A DNA stretch of 64,000 nt from Ornithinibacillus caprae (GCF_009728145.1 NZ_WOCA01000010.1:62001-126000); one strand, 5' to 3'; positions 7,233 to 14,930 are shown, counted from the stretch's first letter. Translations and numbers: made by a program. Notes: generated from the letters alone by a model not told the origin.

Positions 7233-8024
7233 TTAAATCCACTCTTTTCCATGTTTTCGAATGAATTTAATATCTTTTTGATAATGTTCAAGATGTCCTT
7301 CATCTAACATTTTTTGAAATGCAATATTGCCTTCTTTGGCTTTTCTTTTAATTGTCTTACATAAGCATTCTAAACGTAGCAATACCATTTCCAAATAATC
7401 TGCTTCTATTCCCATACCATAAGATTCAAAAAATAATTTAACTCTTTGACTTATTCGGTCGGCATGTTGTAATGAATTATAATAAACTGCCTCACCTGAT
7501 TCAGAATGATAAACTCTACTTAAAGGGACACAGGTGTAAATAGTATAAGCAATGTCCCAAAGTCTTGGACCAGGACCAGCAACATCAAAATCAATAATAC
7601 CGACTGGTCTCTTATGATTAAAAATAATATTGTATATAGCAAAATCATTATGGCAGATTACTTCAAATGGTTGGGGAGTGTTATCTATTGATTGCCAACT
7701 TCCTTCAATTGAAAAATCACTTACAGAATCATGGTAAAGGCGGAGCATCTCCGCTATTTGTTTTAAAACATCATTAGACCACATGTATTCTTTTAAAGGA
7801 TAATTCCCTGCTTCTCCTTCAATAAATGATAATATCTCTCTACCTTTTTCATCTATGCCCAAAAACTTAGGTGCATAACTAAAACCTTTGTTTTCCAGAT
7901 GCTTTAATAGTTTGTGGATTTTGGTACTCTCTCCCTTTAATTCTCGTCGGATAGTTTCTCCCGATCGATATACGTTTGAGACATTTCCTCCTGTTAACCT
8001 CTTTTCGTTTTCAAGGTTTGACAT
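7233..8024 (-). CDS. Aminoglycoside phosphotransferase-like kinase
   Basis: About 263 aa. The ATG at 8024 (MSNLENEKRLTGGN) is preferred, with GGAGGG 10 bases upstream. The APH fold's catalytic loop is present at about residues 145–157: 'VICHNDFAIYNIIF' (HxDxxxxN), followed by the metal-binding 'GIIDFDVAGPGPRLWDIA' (DFD in place of DxD). The N-lobe has 'GGNVSNVYRSGETIRRE'. Family members phosphorylate aminoglycosides, choline, homoserine or other small alcohols, so resistance is possible but not shown. A typical single-gene cassette between repeats at 7087 and 8092. Confidence 0.85.
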   Translation of the reverse strand: MSNLENEKRLTGGNVSNVYRSGETIRRELKGESTKIHKLLKHLENKGFSYAPKFLGIDEKGREILSFIEGEAGNYPLKEYMWSNDVLKQIAEMLRLYHDSVSDFSIEGSWQSIDNTPQPFEVICHNDFAIYNIIFNHKRPVGIIDFDVAGPGPRLWDIAYTIYTCVPLSRVYHSESGEAVYYNSLQHADRISQRVKLFFESYGMGIEADYLEMVLLRLECLCKTIKRKAKEGNIAFQKMLDEGHLEHYQKDIKFIRKHGKEWI

Positions 8025-8091
8025 CTGAAAATTTCCCTCCATTATTTTGATAACCAGGCACTTTTATAATAAATCTCCATTGTTCAATAAT

Positions 8092-8220
8092 CTTGCTCGG
8101 TTAGCACAATGTCTTATATTTAGACAATAACATAATATTTAAAATGTTTATCCCAATAATAAAGACCATCATCATGATGATCTTTTATTTCGTTAACGCC
8201 CCCTTTAGTTGAAGAAGATA
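8092..8220. repeat. Cassette-type intergenic repeat, full copy
   Basis: CTTGCTCGGTTAGCACAATG, then ACAATAACATAATATTTAAA, then a hairpin (AAAGACCATCATCATGATGA / TCTTTT), then GTTAACGCCCCCTTTAGTTG AAGAAG. The internal terminator stem differs in sequence from the 6007/9172 copies, while the two end cores are kept. Confidence 0.7.
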
Positions 8221-8238
8221 TTTAGTTTTGAAAAAATC

Positions 8239-8634
8239 CTATTGTAATGAAGCCGTAGTCAATTTTATCGTTTCAGGTACTTCTCCCTCAATTCTTAATG
8301 TTATATCTGTGGTGGATGGGGTTTTCTCGTCTAACATAAACACTCTCTCACTAAAATAATCTCCGTTTTCATCTAATTCAAGGTCTTCTAATCCCCACCC
8401 CAGAAAGTCGGGGCTTTCAACGAAAATATCAAAATCACTAAATTCATTTAACTTATCACCTACATAAGTTACTTTTATACTTTGGTTTTCTTTACCCCAA
8501 ATGTCATATGTAGCTACTAATTTGGCTGTCCAATCTTTGCCTTTTCCTTCAAAAAGCAATCCTCCATCGTGACCACACGAACCTAAAATCAAAGTGAAAC
8601 TGATTATAAAAAAAACTAAAATAGCCTTTTTCAT
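8239..8634 (-). CDS. Small lipoprotein, unknown function
   Basis: 131 aa, ATG at 8634 with GGAGGTTTC upstream. The N-terminus MKKAILVFFIISFTLILGSC is a lipoprotein signal with lipobox LGSC, so the mature protein would be anchored to the outer face of the membrane by Cys20. The rest is a beta-rich ~110-aa domain: 'GLLFEGKGKDWTAKLVATYD' and 'TTDITLRIEGEVPETIKL', resembling small Ig-like domains of Bacillus lipoproteins. No enzyme motif. Bracketed by repeats at 8092 and 8763. Confidence 0.75.
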   Translation of the reverse strand: MKKAILVFFIISFTLILGSCGHDGGLLFEGKGKDWTAKLVATYDIWGKENQSIKVTYVGDKLNEFSDFDIFVESPDFLGWGLEDLELDENGDYFSERVFMLDEKTPSTTDITLRIEGEVPETIKLTTASLQ

Positions 8635-8762
8635 TCTGAAACCTCCTTCATTTCATATTCTTGATAATCATAAACTTCTCTATACTTACTAAAAAATCCT
8701 GCACATTGGACGTTTATATTATCAACTCCTCCCACTTTATTATCTATGTTCGCAATATTTTA

Positions 8763-8790
8763 TTAACGCACCCGTTTGTTGAAGAGGAAA
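8763..8790. repeat. Cassette-repeat core (right-type)
   Basis: TTAACGCACCCGTTTGTTGA followed by AGAGGAAA, the same layout as at 8200. No clear left core or terminator before it (8643..8762 holds nothing else recognisable). Confidence 0.6.
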
Positions 8791-8820
8791 CTTGAGCTAC
8801 AGACTATTTTCAACCTTTTT

Positions 8821-9138
8821 TTAAGGTGCAGATCGAAGGAATTCATCTATAAATTCAAAAATTAGAGCATATACAACAATGGTGATAGGTGATAAATTTA
8901 CAATTAAAGAAAAAATTCTTTTAGCTAAGTTTTCTTTGCTGAACATTGATATAATACTTAAAGGAGTGCCAAACACGGAAGCAAAAAACGCAAGTGATAT
9001 AAAGGCTTGTAGGATAGATTCTGCACTCTCGTTCGAAGTTCTTGATGATATGTATGTGCAGGTTGGTATAACAATAATCGTAGCCAGTGCTGTAAAGATT
9101 GAGATTTTAGTGAATATCTTTAGATTTTTTCTTTCCAA
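8821..9138 (-). CDS. Small membrane protein, three helices
   Basis: 105 aa, TTG start at 9138 (MERKNLKIFTKIS) behind AAGGAG. Hydrophobic segments lie at about residues 12–30, 43–65 and 74–97; loops carry few charges apart from a basic 'SKENLAKR'. No motif is recognised. The tail after helix 3 is acidic (EFIDEFLRSAP). Likely a small integral membrane protein of one cassette, with repeat units on both sides. Confidence 0.55.
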   Translation of the reverse strand: MERKNLKIFTKISIFTALATIIVIPTCTYISSRTSNESAESILQAFISLAFFASVFGTPLSIISMFSKENLAKRIFSLIVNLSPITIVVYALIFEFIDEFLRSAP

Positions 9139-9171
9139 AAAAGATTCAGCTCCTTAATAATTTCAACTATA

Positions 9172-9308
9172 CTGCCCCGTTAGCACAATAACTTCCACCT
9201 CAATACTAACATAAAATTCAAAAATTATTTTTTTGATTTTAACCACAAGAAAAAGGTGACCTTCTTGGATCACCTTCTTTAAGTATTGCACCCATTAGTT
9301 CAATAAGC
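9172..9308. repeat. Cassette-type intergenic repeat, full copy
   Basis: The best-preserved copy: CTGCCCCGTTAGCACAATAA, CTCAATACTAACATAAAATT, terminator AAAAAGGTGACCTTCTTGG / ATCACCTTCTTT, right core ATTGCACCCATTAGTTCAAT. It matches the 6007 copy along its whole length, with differences mainly in the AT-rich centre. The right core reaches the stop codon of the HAD gene. Confidence 0.8.
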
Positions 9309-9967
9309 TATTTGTGTAATTTAAATAATATTGTTTGTAGCTCTGCCAAATCGTCAATTACGATATCAGCTTGAGAAAGTTCATCTTCTCGTGCAAAATC
9401 AAAGTTGCATCCAATTGAAACTAAACCATTATCTTTGGCTGCATTTATATCTGAAAGTCGGTCTCCAACCACTGCTCCATTAGTGATACCGTATTTTTTT
9501 ATAATACTTTGGACTAAATCCGATTTATTCAACGATTTTATTTTTTGAATACTAAATGTTTCCGTAACCAATTCATCCAAATGATAATAACTGACAATCG
9601 CTTTTAAATATTCAGTTAAACCATTGCTTGCTATGTATATTGAACAATCATTCTCTTTTAAATAACTAAAGACTTCCTTTACATTAGGATATAAATCACC
9701 TTTACCAATGCTTATATTTTCAATTAGTCTTTCTAGAAAATAAGCATCCGTTTGTTCTCTTTCCTCAACGGAATGATTAGGTAATAAAGTTTCCCATACT
9801 CTCGGTAAAGGAACCCCCATAATTTCACGGTATTTATCAATAGGCGTTTCCTTATCCCATTTATTTAATGACCGTAAGCGGCTAAAAGCATCATCCAGTG
9901 ATAATTCAAGTATCTTATCTGTTTGAAATAGTGTTCCATCCATATCAAATATTAGTGATTGTCCCAT
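9308..9967 (-). CDS. HAD-superfamily phosphatase
   Basis: 219 aa, ATG at 9967 with GGGAGAG upstream. HAD motif I is 'FDMDGTLFQTD' (nucleophile Asp8, general acid Asp10); motif II 'IYIASNGLTE' (~residue 117); the lysine is in 'KSLNKSDLVQ' (~residue 147) and motif III is 'AVVGDRLSDINAAKDNG' (~residues 170–186). The helical cap between motifs I and II (C1 type) fits phosphoglycolate/beta-phosphoglucomutase-like phosphatases. The substrate is not predictable. Cytoplasmic, single gene, minus strand like its neighbours. Confidence 0.85.
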   Translation of the reverse strand: MGQSLIFDMDGTLFQTDKILELSLDDAFSRLRSLNKWDKETPIDKYREIMGVPLPRVWETLLPNHSVEEREQTDAYFLERLIENISIGKGDLYPNVKEVFSYLKENDCSIYIASNGLTEYLKAIVSYYHLDELVTETFSIQKIKSLNKSDLVQSIIKKYGITNGAVVGDRLSDINAAKDNGLVSIGCNFDFAREDELSQADIVIDDLAELQTILFKLHK

Positions 9968-10027
9968 TATTTTCTCTCCCTTTTAAATTATTACCTTCCA
10001 AATTTTAACTATATATGAATAAAAATT

Positions 10028-10120
10028 AAGTAATGTTTCTTCAACATTACTGTAAACGGGCACATTATTCCAGTCCCTCTTTCTCAAAATCATACAGAAG
10101 ATAAACTGAAATAATGTGCC
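10028..10120. repeat. Two inverted repeats beside the IS remnant
   Basis: AGTAATGTT/AACATTACT forms a small stem at 10028..10051. A larger, nearly perfect inverted repeat pairs GGCACATTATTCCAGT (10059..10074) with ACTGAAATAATGTGCC (10105..10120), 15 of 16 matching, with a 30-nt loop. On the minus strand the stem is followed by CGTTTACAG, so it is not a clear terminator. Confidence 0.5.
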
Positions 10121-10158
10121 TTTATTTTCGCTTTACTTCGGAAAGTGGAAATTCACGT

Positions 10159-10926
10159 TCATAATCCTTCGCCACCAATAACACCCAAAAAAAAGAAAGA
10201 GGCTGGGACAAAACTAGCCAAAAAGTAATTAAAAAAAAGGTTCCAAGCGAATAAAATTCGCTTGGAACCTTTTTTAATGAAATCATTTTCGTTTTCTAGT
10301 CTTGATTTGTAGTTATTGGCGGTATACTTCCTCAAGTTTACCGCCATAAACACAAACCCTAATTCATTATTCACTTTTTCTTTGCCCCTGACGGACATTC
10401 GAGTGAAACCCAAATTAGCCTTCAGAAATCCGAAGACTGGCTCCACATAAATTTTACGCTTCCCGTAAATTTCACCAGTTTTCTCGTCCGAAAGCTTCTC
10501 TCTGACATATTCTTTTTGGGATTCCCACTTTTCATTTCGGAATACTTTGCGATTGTTTCTCTCTTTTGCCTTTGTACACATGGATCGTAAAGGACATCCC
10601 GAACAATCTTCGCATTCATATCCCTTGAACTCTCGGGTAAATCCATACTTATCTGTTCGATGAGATATATGACTGAACAACACTTTCTTTCCATTAGGGC
10701 ACGTGAATGTATCTTCCACTTCATTGTATTCCCAATTGTCTACATGAAAAACTTTATTTTTGTGTTTCTTTTTCTTCTCCTTTCGATACTGATTATATGT
10801 AATTAACGGCGTTCGATTTCGTTTTCTCATAATATCTTCATAGTTTTGTTCACTACCGTACCCTGCATCTGCCACGATGTATTTAGGTAGTTCAAAGAAG
10901 TCTTCTTCGTCTAAATTATTATTTGT
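10159..10926 (-). pseudogene. IS1182-type transposase, C-terminal half only
   Basis: Open from 10929 to 10159 with no ribosome binding site. It contains the second catalytic Asp in 'YIVADAGYGSEQNYEDI', a cysteine cluster (CEDCSGCPLRSMC) and the Glu region 'IYVEPVFGFLKANLGFTR'. These fit DDE transposases of the IS1182 family (~450–550 aa), of which only ~240 aa remain; the N-terminal half with the first Asp is gone. The frame runs through the element's end into flanking DNA. The 5' break coincides with the 3' end of the protease gene (stop codon at 10926). Confidence 0.8.
10199..10926 (-). mobile_element. Truncated IS1182-family insertion sequence
   Basis: One end is visible at 10199: GAGGCTGGGACAAAACT, the terminal sequence typical of IS1182 members in Bacillaceae. 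Just inside lies a strong hairpin AAAGGTTCCAAGCGAA / TTCGCTTGGAACCTTTTTT (10247..10277) that can end transcription. The opposite end and the 5' half of the transposase are missing, replaced by the protease gene, so the copy cannot move by itself. Confidence 0.75.
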
Positions 10927-12317
10927 CATTGGACATAAATTCTAAAACCATTAAGAGCAGAGGATATATAGTTTACATTTGTGAACCTACTTCGCGCAAC
11001 TCCATCTACTGTGCTCTTCCCGCTATGAACACCAACTGCACTATTGCCATAGAACCAAGGTCCCCCACTGTCTCCCTCGGTTGTTACATGTGCCGTTACT
11101 ACAACCTGGTTGCCGTAGCCTCCAAGTTTCAAACCGGTTTTATGCACTTGTCTACATTTGTAACCTGTTTCTTTCCCAAAGTTACAAACATTTACTCCGA
11201 TACGAGGGTTATATACACCTGTTGTATTACGACCAGCACTGGTATTATAGTAGAAAAACGGAACAGCATTTAATTGAGCGTTAGTATACATAGCCAAGTC
11301 ACCGTAAGAGCCTTCATGTACATAAAGACTATAAACTGTATGGGTACCGCTCATAGTTCTATCTGAGTACGTACGTGAAGATTTAGAAGCACCACAATGA
11401 CCTGCTGTGGAAAGTCCTACACTACCAACGTTGTTTCGAAGAGTAAAGGCAGCTGTACAAGTTCCTAGGTTTGTACCCCCACGTAAATAATTATCAATTT
11501 CATCAACGTTCTCAATTTCATCAACGTTCTCAATTTCATCAACGAATTTAACCTCTACATTAATCGAGTTATTTTGTGAAGTAGTTTGTAGGACTTGAGA
11601 CTTCATTTTTTCTTTTGCATTTGCACTGATTTTCTCGTTTGGCTGAGCTTCAACGGTAATTTTACCTGTTTCAATATCATAATAACTTGACGCGTCAACG
11701 ATATCTTCGTGCATATAGAGTTTATCATGAACAGAATTCAATGTTGATATTAATTCCTTTACAGAAAAACCACGGTTTCCATATAGTTTAATAGTCGCAG
11801 GTAAGTCAGAAGCATTTTCTAAAGCTTGTTTAGGTATATCGTTTTTGAATGCGAACCAAGCTCCACTACCATCAAATTCAAAGACAGCACCTGCAAATGT
11901 ATTAGGATATGATTTTTCTAATTTATCGGCAACCTCAAGAAACTCTGTTTGCCAAGCATAACGCTTGATAGATTCCTCCAAGCTTATCCCTTTAGTTTTT
12001 GCGATAGTATTAAGGTCTTCTAATTCAGACAAGGTGATCCCATCGATAGTAACATCTGAAGGGAGTGTGGTAACGGTTTCAGAATAAATTCCTTTGTTAT
12101 TCTTGCTTAATTCTGAAATGTAATTTTCTACAGCTTTTTCAAAGGTAATACCGTTACGTTCAGCTGAACGTTTCAACTCCTCAAGTTGTGGATGTTCAGC
12201 AGGTGAATTCTTTATTGTAATAACTTTTTCAGATTCGAAAGAACTTGATTCAATAGATAGGCTTTCTGCTGAAATTGATGTCGTAAAGAAGCCTAATGCT
12301 AACAAAAACAGTATCAT
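10926..12317 (-). CDS. Secreted S1-family serine protease with propeptide
   Basis: Up to 463 aa. The first ~18 residues (MILFLLALGFFTTSISA) form a signal peptide core, but the usual basic start and a ribosome binding site are missing, so the true start may be damaged or lie in another frame upstream. Residues ~20–285 are a long acidic propeptide. The catalytic domain (~residues 286–463) shows the triad: His in 'LSTAGHCGAS', Asp in 'YGDLAMYT', Ser in 'TEGDSGGPW', as in streptogrisin/alpha-lytic-like proteases that are secreted as zymogens. An 18-bp tandem repeat at 11494..11544 encodes NVDEIE repeats at the propeptide/protease junction. The stop codon overlaps the truncated IS. Confidence 0.8.
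   Translation of the reverse strand: MILFLLALGFFTTSISAESLSIESSSFESEKVITIKNSPAEHPQLEELKRSAERNGITFEKAVENYISELSKNNKGIYSETVTTLPSDVTIDGITLSELEDLNTIAKTKGISLEESIKRYAWQTEFLEVADKLEKSYPNTFAGAVFEFDGSGAWFAFKNDIPKQALENASDLPATIKLYGNRGFSVKELISTLNSVHDKLYMHEDIVDASSYYDIETGKITVEAQPNEKISANAKEKMKSQVLQTTSQNNSINVEVKFVDEIENVDEIENVDEIDNYLRGGTNLGTCTAAFTLRNNVGSVGLSTAGHCGASKSSRTYSDRTMSGTHTVYSLYVHEGSYGDLAMYTNAQLNAVPFFYYNTSAGRNTTGVYNPRIGVNVCNFGKETGYKCRQVHKTGLKLGGYGNQVVVTAHVTTEGDSGGPWFYGNSAVGVHSGKSTVDGVARSRFTNVNYISSALNGFRIYVQ
11494..11544. repeat. 18-bp tandem repeat inside the protease gene
   Basis: TCAATTTCATCAACGTTC occurs twice in direct succession plus a third partial copy (15 bases). It encodes (E)NVDEIE repeats just before the mature protease domain, in frame. 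Confidence 0.8.
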
Positions 12318-12651
12318 TATAAATATTCATTTCTACATTCAGTAGGAAATCTCAGACGTTTAAAATTCTACTAGTCTCAAATCTGTTTTGAGGATAAACT
12401 CTCTATAAATCTTACTTACCCATTTCTTTTATTGGTATCATCTATCACTCCCTAGATTCTATTAATATATTTCGATATTATCAGATAAAATTAATTATTC
12501 AAACACATTTGATTTGATTCAAAAAAATAGTTATTTAGTACTAGATTGGTTACCTATGTCTGTTCACCGACTCAGTGTTCCAATTTTTATCTGCATATTG
12601 GACAATGAATTAACAAAAAAGAAGCTAAAGCATATCTAACGAATATAACTA
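12318..12651. other. Gene-less stretch upstream of the protease
   Basis: No open frame of note. On the minus strand an ATG at 12333 opens another frame (MNIYNDTVF...), which might represent the original protease start before a frameshift. No promoter is evident. Confidence 0.3.
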
Positions 12652-12698
12652 AAAACGGTTCCAATCATCTTTTAAGATCACCGGAACCATTTTTTTGA
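12652..12698 (-). terminator. Terminator after the DUF3221 lipoprotein gene
   Basis: ACGGTTCC pairs with GGAACC(A) around an interrupted stem, flanked by A-run and T-run (ATTTTTTT) so it can work on both strands. It lies ~50 bases after the stop at 12746. The sequence between (AAGCAGCTGCGTGTTAGCTA, 12725..) resembles a diverged cassette-repeat core. Confidence 0.5.
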
Positions 12699-12745
12699 AT
12701 TTTTTTATTCTTTTAATTACACTTAAGCAGCTGCGTGTTAGCTAC

Positions 12746-13126
12746 TTAATCCTGTTCTGAGATTATTTCTATTTTATTAGTAAAAAATACAGGGGGTTGG
12801 GATTCTCCAACATCACTATAGTAACCGACTATTCGTTGACCTATTTCTAAGTTCAATTCTTCGTACTTTTCTTGGGTGACTCTATAAAAAGCACCATCAT
12901 TTTCTATTGCTAATTCAATCAATTCATCTCTTGTTTTATCTGAAATGTTAATGCCTTCTACACTTGGTAAATTTAATATGAGGTAGTAATTCTCATCAGC
13001 AGTCTTCTTCTTTATATTAACAATGATACCTTCGTCTCTTTCTTCATTAGATGTGTTTTGGTTGTTGTTTTCATCACATGCTCCTAGAATGACAACAAGT
13101 AAAATAAAAGTTAATATTCTTTTCAA
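12746..13126 (-). CDS. Lipoprotein, DUF3221 (YobA-like)
   Basis: About 126 aa. TTG at 13126 (MKRILTFILLVVILGAC) is the better start: GGGGGTG lies 7 bases upstream, and it gives a textbook lipoprotein signal with lipobox LGAC. After an Asn/Glu-rich linker (DENNNQNTSNEE) follows a small beta-barrel-like domain with 'EGIIVNIKKKTADENYYLIL' and 'LEIGQRIVGYYSDVGESQPP', the pattern of DUF3221 lipoproteins of Bacillaceae (OB-fold-like). Function unknown. It is the gene next to the remnant Tn7-like element and may mark its cargo side. Confidence 0.75.
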   Translation of the reverse strand: MKRILTFILLVVILGACDENNNQNTSNEERDEGIIVNIKKKTADENYYLILNLPSVEGINISDKTRDELIELAIENDGAFYRVTQEKYEELNLEIGQRIVGYYSDVGESQPPVFFTNKIEIISEQD

Positions 13127-13257
13127 CTGGTACACCCCCAATCTAATCAGGACGATTTGCTAAATAACAGTATTGCTTAAATTTTGTTTTAATTCTAACA
13201 TGAATATTTTATAATATCGATTCTATACTTGGGAAAATATAATAACAACCTAATTTG

Positions 13258-13726
13258 TTATAGCCCCAAGATATAGCAATATAGCAGACATATAATAGAT
13301 TCCAGCTTTACAAAAAGAAAAAGAGAAGAAGACCACCAATCATCTTCTGATAGCTTGTACCAATCAGGATCATCATATCGTGAATCGTTCTCAATCCATT
13401 CAAATTGTACTAAATCATATCTTTCTTTTGGAAAATGGTTTCTTTCAATCCATCTAACTTTATCATGTAAAGAAGTATGTTCAACTCGAATAGATTTTTC
13501 GTTTATATAATTATTAAAAACTATTGTAGCGATTTCTTCTAAGAAATTAGTAGTACCTACACCGTCTTGTTTTGCACTAATAATGACTGTAGCAAGAAAA
13601 CCATTATCTAAATCTCTTTGATTTCCTACATGAATTTCAATATCACAAGAATCGACTAATTGAAATTACCTTATGGCTTTTTCCATGCAACATAAATTTA
13701 GAATTAATTTCAATTCGATTGAGCAT
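13258..13726 (-). pseudogene. Frameshifted gene of the remnant Tn7-like element
   Basis: ATG at 13726 overlaps the end of the orphan tnsA by 17 bases (MLNRIEINSKFMLHGKSHKV...), then stops after about 27 codons. Another frame continues LVDSCDIEIHVGNQRDLDNG and stays open to 13258, including 'ERYDLVQFEWIENDSRYDD' and 'DPDWYKLSEDDWW'. The hydrophobic tail after DWW reads through a hairpin and is probably not part of the original protein. It shows no similarity I can see to TnsB, which would be expected at this position. Read as a small cargo gene brought next to tnsA by deletion, then frameshifted near 13,665. Confidence 0.5.
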
Positions 13727-14471
13727 TATTTTCATCCTTTCCAATCAAATTCCCAATAATGTTGGGCTCTAACTCATTAAGGCTAACAATGCTATCTCTA
13801 CTTATTTCACTATTCACATCAATATGGAATATTCCATGAGCAACAAGAAAATAAATTAATGGAAGAAGCAATAATGGATCAATTTGATATTTAAATGAAT
13901 CAGCTAAATTTGATATTGTCGTTTCTCCAATACATTCCAAACGATATTTCACTTGGGGAATCCAATTATAGTAATATTCTCGTGGGGTTAAATAGTTTTT
14001 TAAGAATCGTATATTTCTCGAAAGTAAGTGTGGTAATTGTGAAGGGTAAATAACTTGATATATCCACCCCAGTTTTTCAGCATACCTTCTACATGCCTCA
14101 TTATTTTTTTCAAATATAGGGGTTATTTGTTTTGAGTCAAATTTTATTTGATACAATATTGGGCTCTGGCCTTGTCTAAATACAAGCACATCAGGAATAT
14201 GTAACCATTTTTTAATTTCATTGGTCGAATTTCGTGCTGTTACGGGGATTTCAACTGGTTGAACATAATAACGAATCGTCGAAGAATCCAGCTCCAAAAA
14301 AGAATAAAATAATCGTTCATTTAACGATTCATACTCAACTGCACGAGCCATCTTTTGACTATAAAAACTGCCAATAATATGGTGTATTTTGCGACTCATT
14401 TTATTATTAACTCTTCTCTTTGGTGAATATAGTTTGTCCTCTTCATCCCATTTTTTATAGTTCCACCTCAT
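13710..14471 (-). CDS. tnsA: Orphan TnsA-like endonuclease (older Tn7-like element)
   Basis: About 253 aa from ATG at 14471 (MRWNYKKWDEEDKL), chosen because TAGGAG precedes it; an open frame extends 10 codons further. It aligns over its full length with the TnsA at 43820: 'YSPKRRVNNKMSRKIHHI', 'YESLNERLFYSFLELD', 'IPDVLVFRQG...LYQIKFD'. The Glu (YESL), Asp (PDVL) and Gln-x-Lys (QIK) match the catalytic residues of TnsA (E63, D114, Q130, K132 in Tn7). TnsA cuts the 5' transposon ends together with TnsB. No tnsB, tnsC or tniQ follows, so this is a leftover. It sits beside its own transposon end (14640..14705). Confidence 0.85.
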   Translation of the reverse strand: MRWNYKKWDEEDKLYSPKRRVNNKMSRKIHHIIGSFYSQKMARAVEYESLNERLFYSFLELDSSTIRYYVQPVEIPVTARNSTNEIKKWLHIPDVLVFRQGQSPILYQIKFDSKQITPIFEKNNEACRRYAEKLGWIYQVIYPSQLPHLLSRNIRFLKNYLTPREYYYNWIPQVKYRLECIGETTISNLADSFKYQIDPLLLLPLIYFLVAHGIFHIDVNSEISRDSIVSLNELEPNIIGNLIGKDENNAQSN

Positions 14472-14591
14472 TTTTTCAGCTCCTACCATTTTTTGTATCA
14501 AAATATATTATCATTTGATTTTCAAACCTCACGTTACCATATTTTTATATATTTGGGATAAACTATCCAAAGAATTTTTTGCCAATTAAAT

Positions 14592-14625
14592 AAAAACCCC
14601 GTCCTAATAATTAATTAGGGCGAGG
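14592..14625 (-). terminator. Hairpin between transposon end and orphan tnsA
   Basis: CCTCGCCCTAAT / ATTAGGACGGGG with TTTTTAT following on the minus strand. It would stop transcription arriving from glmS before it enters tnsA. A hairpin in the same place occurs in the second element (44651). Confidence 0.6.
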
Positions 14626-14639
14626 CATAAAATCAAGTA

Positions 14640-14705
14640 TCAAATTTAATTATAGATTGTCTCAAGTATAATTATTTTAAGTCTCATTTATAAGGATAGG
14701 TCACA
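14640..14705. repeat. Right end of the older Tn7-like element
   Basis: Read inward on the minus strand from 14705: TGTGACCTATCC..., then three 22-bp-spaced boxes starting ATGAGAC, TTGAGAC and TTGATAC, each followed by a similar AT-rich part. Such overlapping 22-bp boxes are what TnsB binds at Tn7 right ends. The sequence differs from the ends of the intact element apart from the terminal TGTGA, so it belongs to a different element. Confidence 0.7.
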
Positions 14706-14710
14706 AACAC
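14706..14710. repeat. Target-site duplication AACAC (left copy)
   Basis: AACAC lies between the end of the older element (…TCACA, 14705) and the start of the intact element (TGTGA…, 14711). The same five bases occur at 44997..45001 directly after the intact element. Tn7-type transposition duplicates 5 bp. Confidence 0.85.
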
Positions 14711-14832
14711 TGTGAATTTTAATATGTTTTGACACAAAAAGCCCCCTATTATAGGGGATTTTTGAACATAAAAAAGTCATATTCCTTATCTTTTTTTGTC
14801 ATAAGTAGTTGTTTTTTTAATGTACAATGACA
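14711..14832. repeat. Left end of the Tn7-like transposon
   Basis: The terminal box at 14717..14735 (TTTTAATATGTTTTGACAC) is followed by spaced related boxes: one near 14757..14782 (…AAAAAGTCATAT), one ending GTCATAA at 14799..14805, and TTTTAATGTACAATGACA at 14815..14832. Wider spacing here than at the right end follows the Tn7 asymmetry. Confidence 0.75.
14736..14763. terminator. Bidirectional terminator inside the left end
   Basis: AAAAGCCCCCTA TTA TAGGGGATTTTT forms a stem with A/T-runs on both sides. It lies between TnsB-type boxes and would end transcription of the 588-aa cargo gene before it leaves the element. Confidence 0.75.
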
Positions 14833-14930
14833 AAAATTAACTTTTATCTTTTGTTTATTATGGCGTTTTCCAAAATATCCAGTTTTATTACCCGACAAGA
14901 TAATCCTTCTCTTATGCCCTATATAAAACA

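Noticed and set aside
1848-9308. Canonical integron attC sites
   Set aside because: The GTTAGCAC and GTTAGTTG cores do not fit GTTRRRY/RYYYAAC, and no integron integrase is present. Reported only as a cassette-like repeat.
10422-10724. 100-aa frame within the IS remnant
   Set aside because: Out-of-frame shadow of the transposase; the other frame carries the DDE motifs.
13258-13726. Broken tnsB downstream of the orphan tnsA
   Set aside because: The reading frames show no rve/DDE motif and no similarity to the TnsB at 41726; size and sequence suggest another gene.
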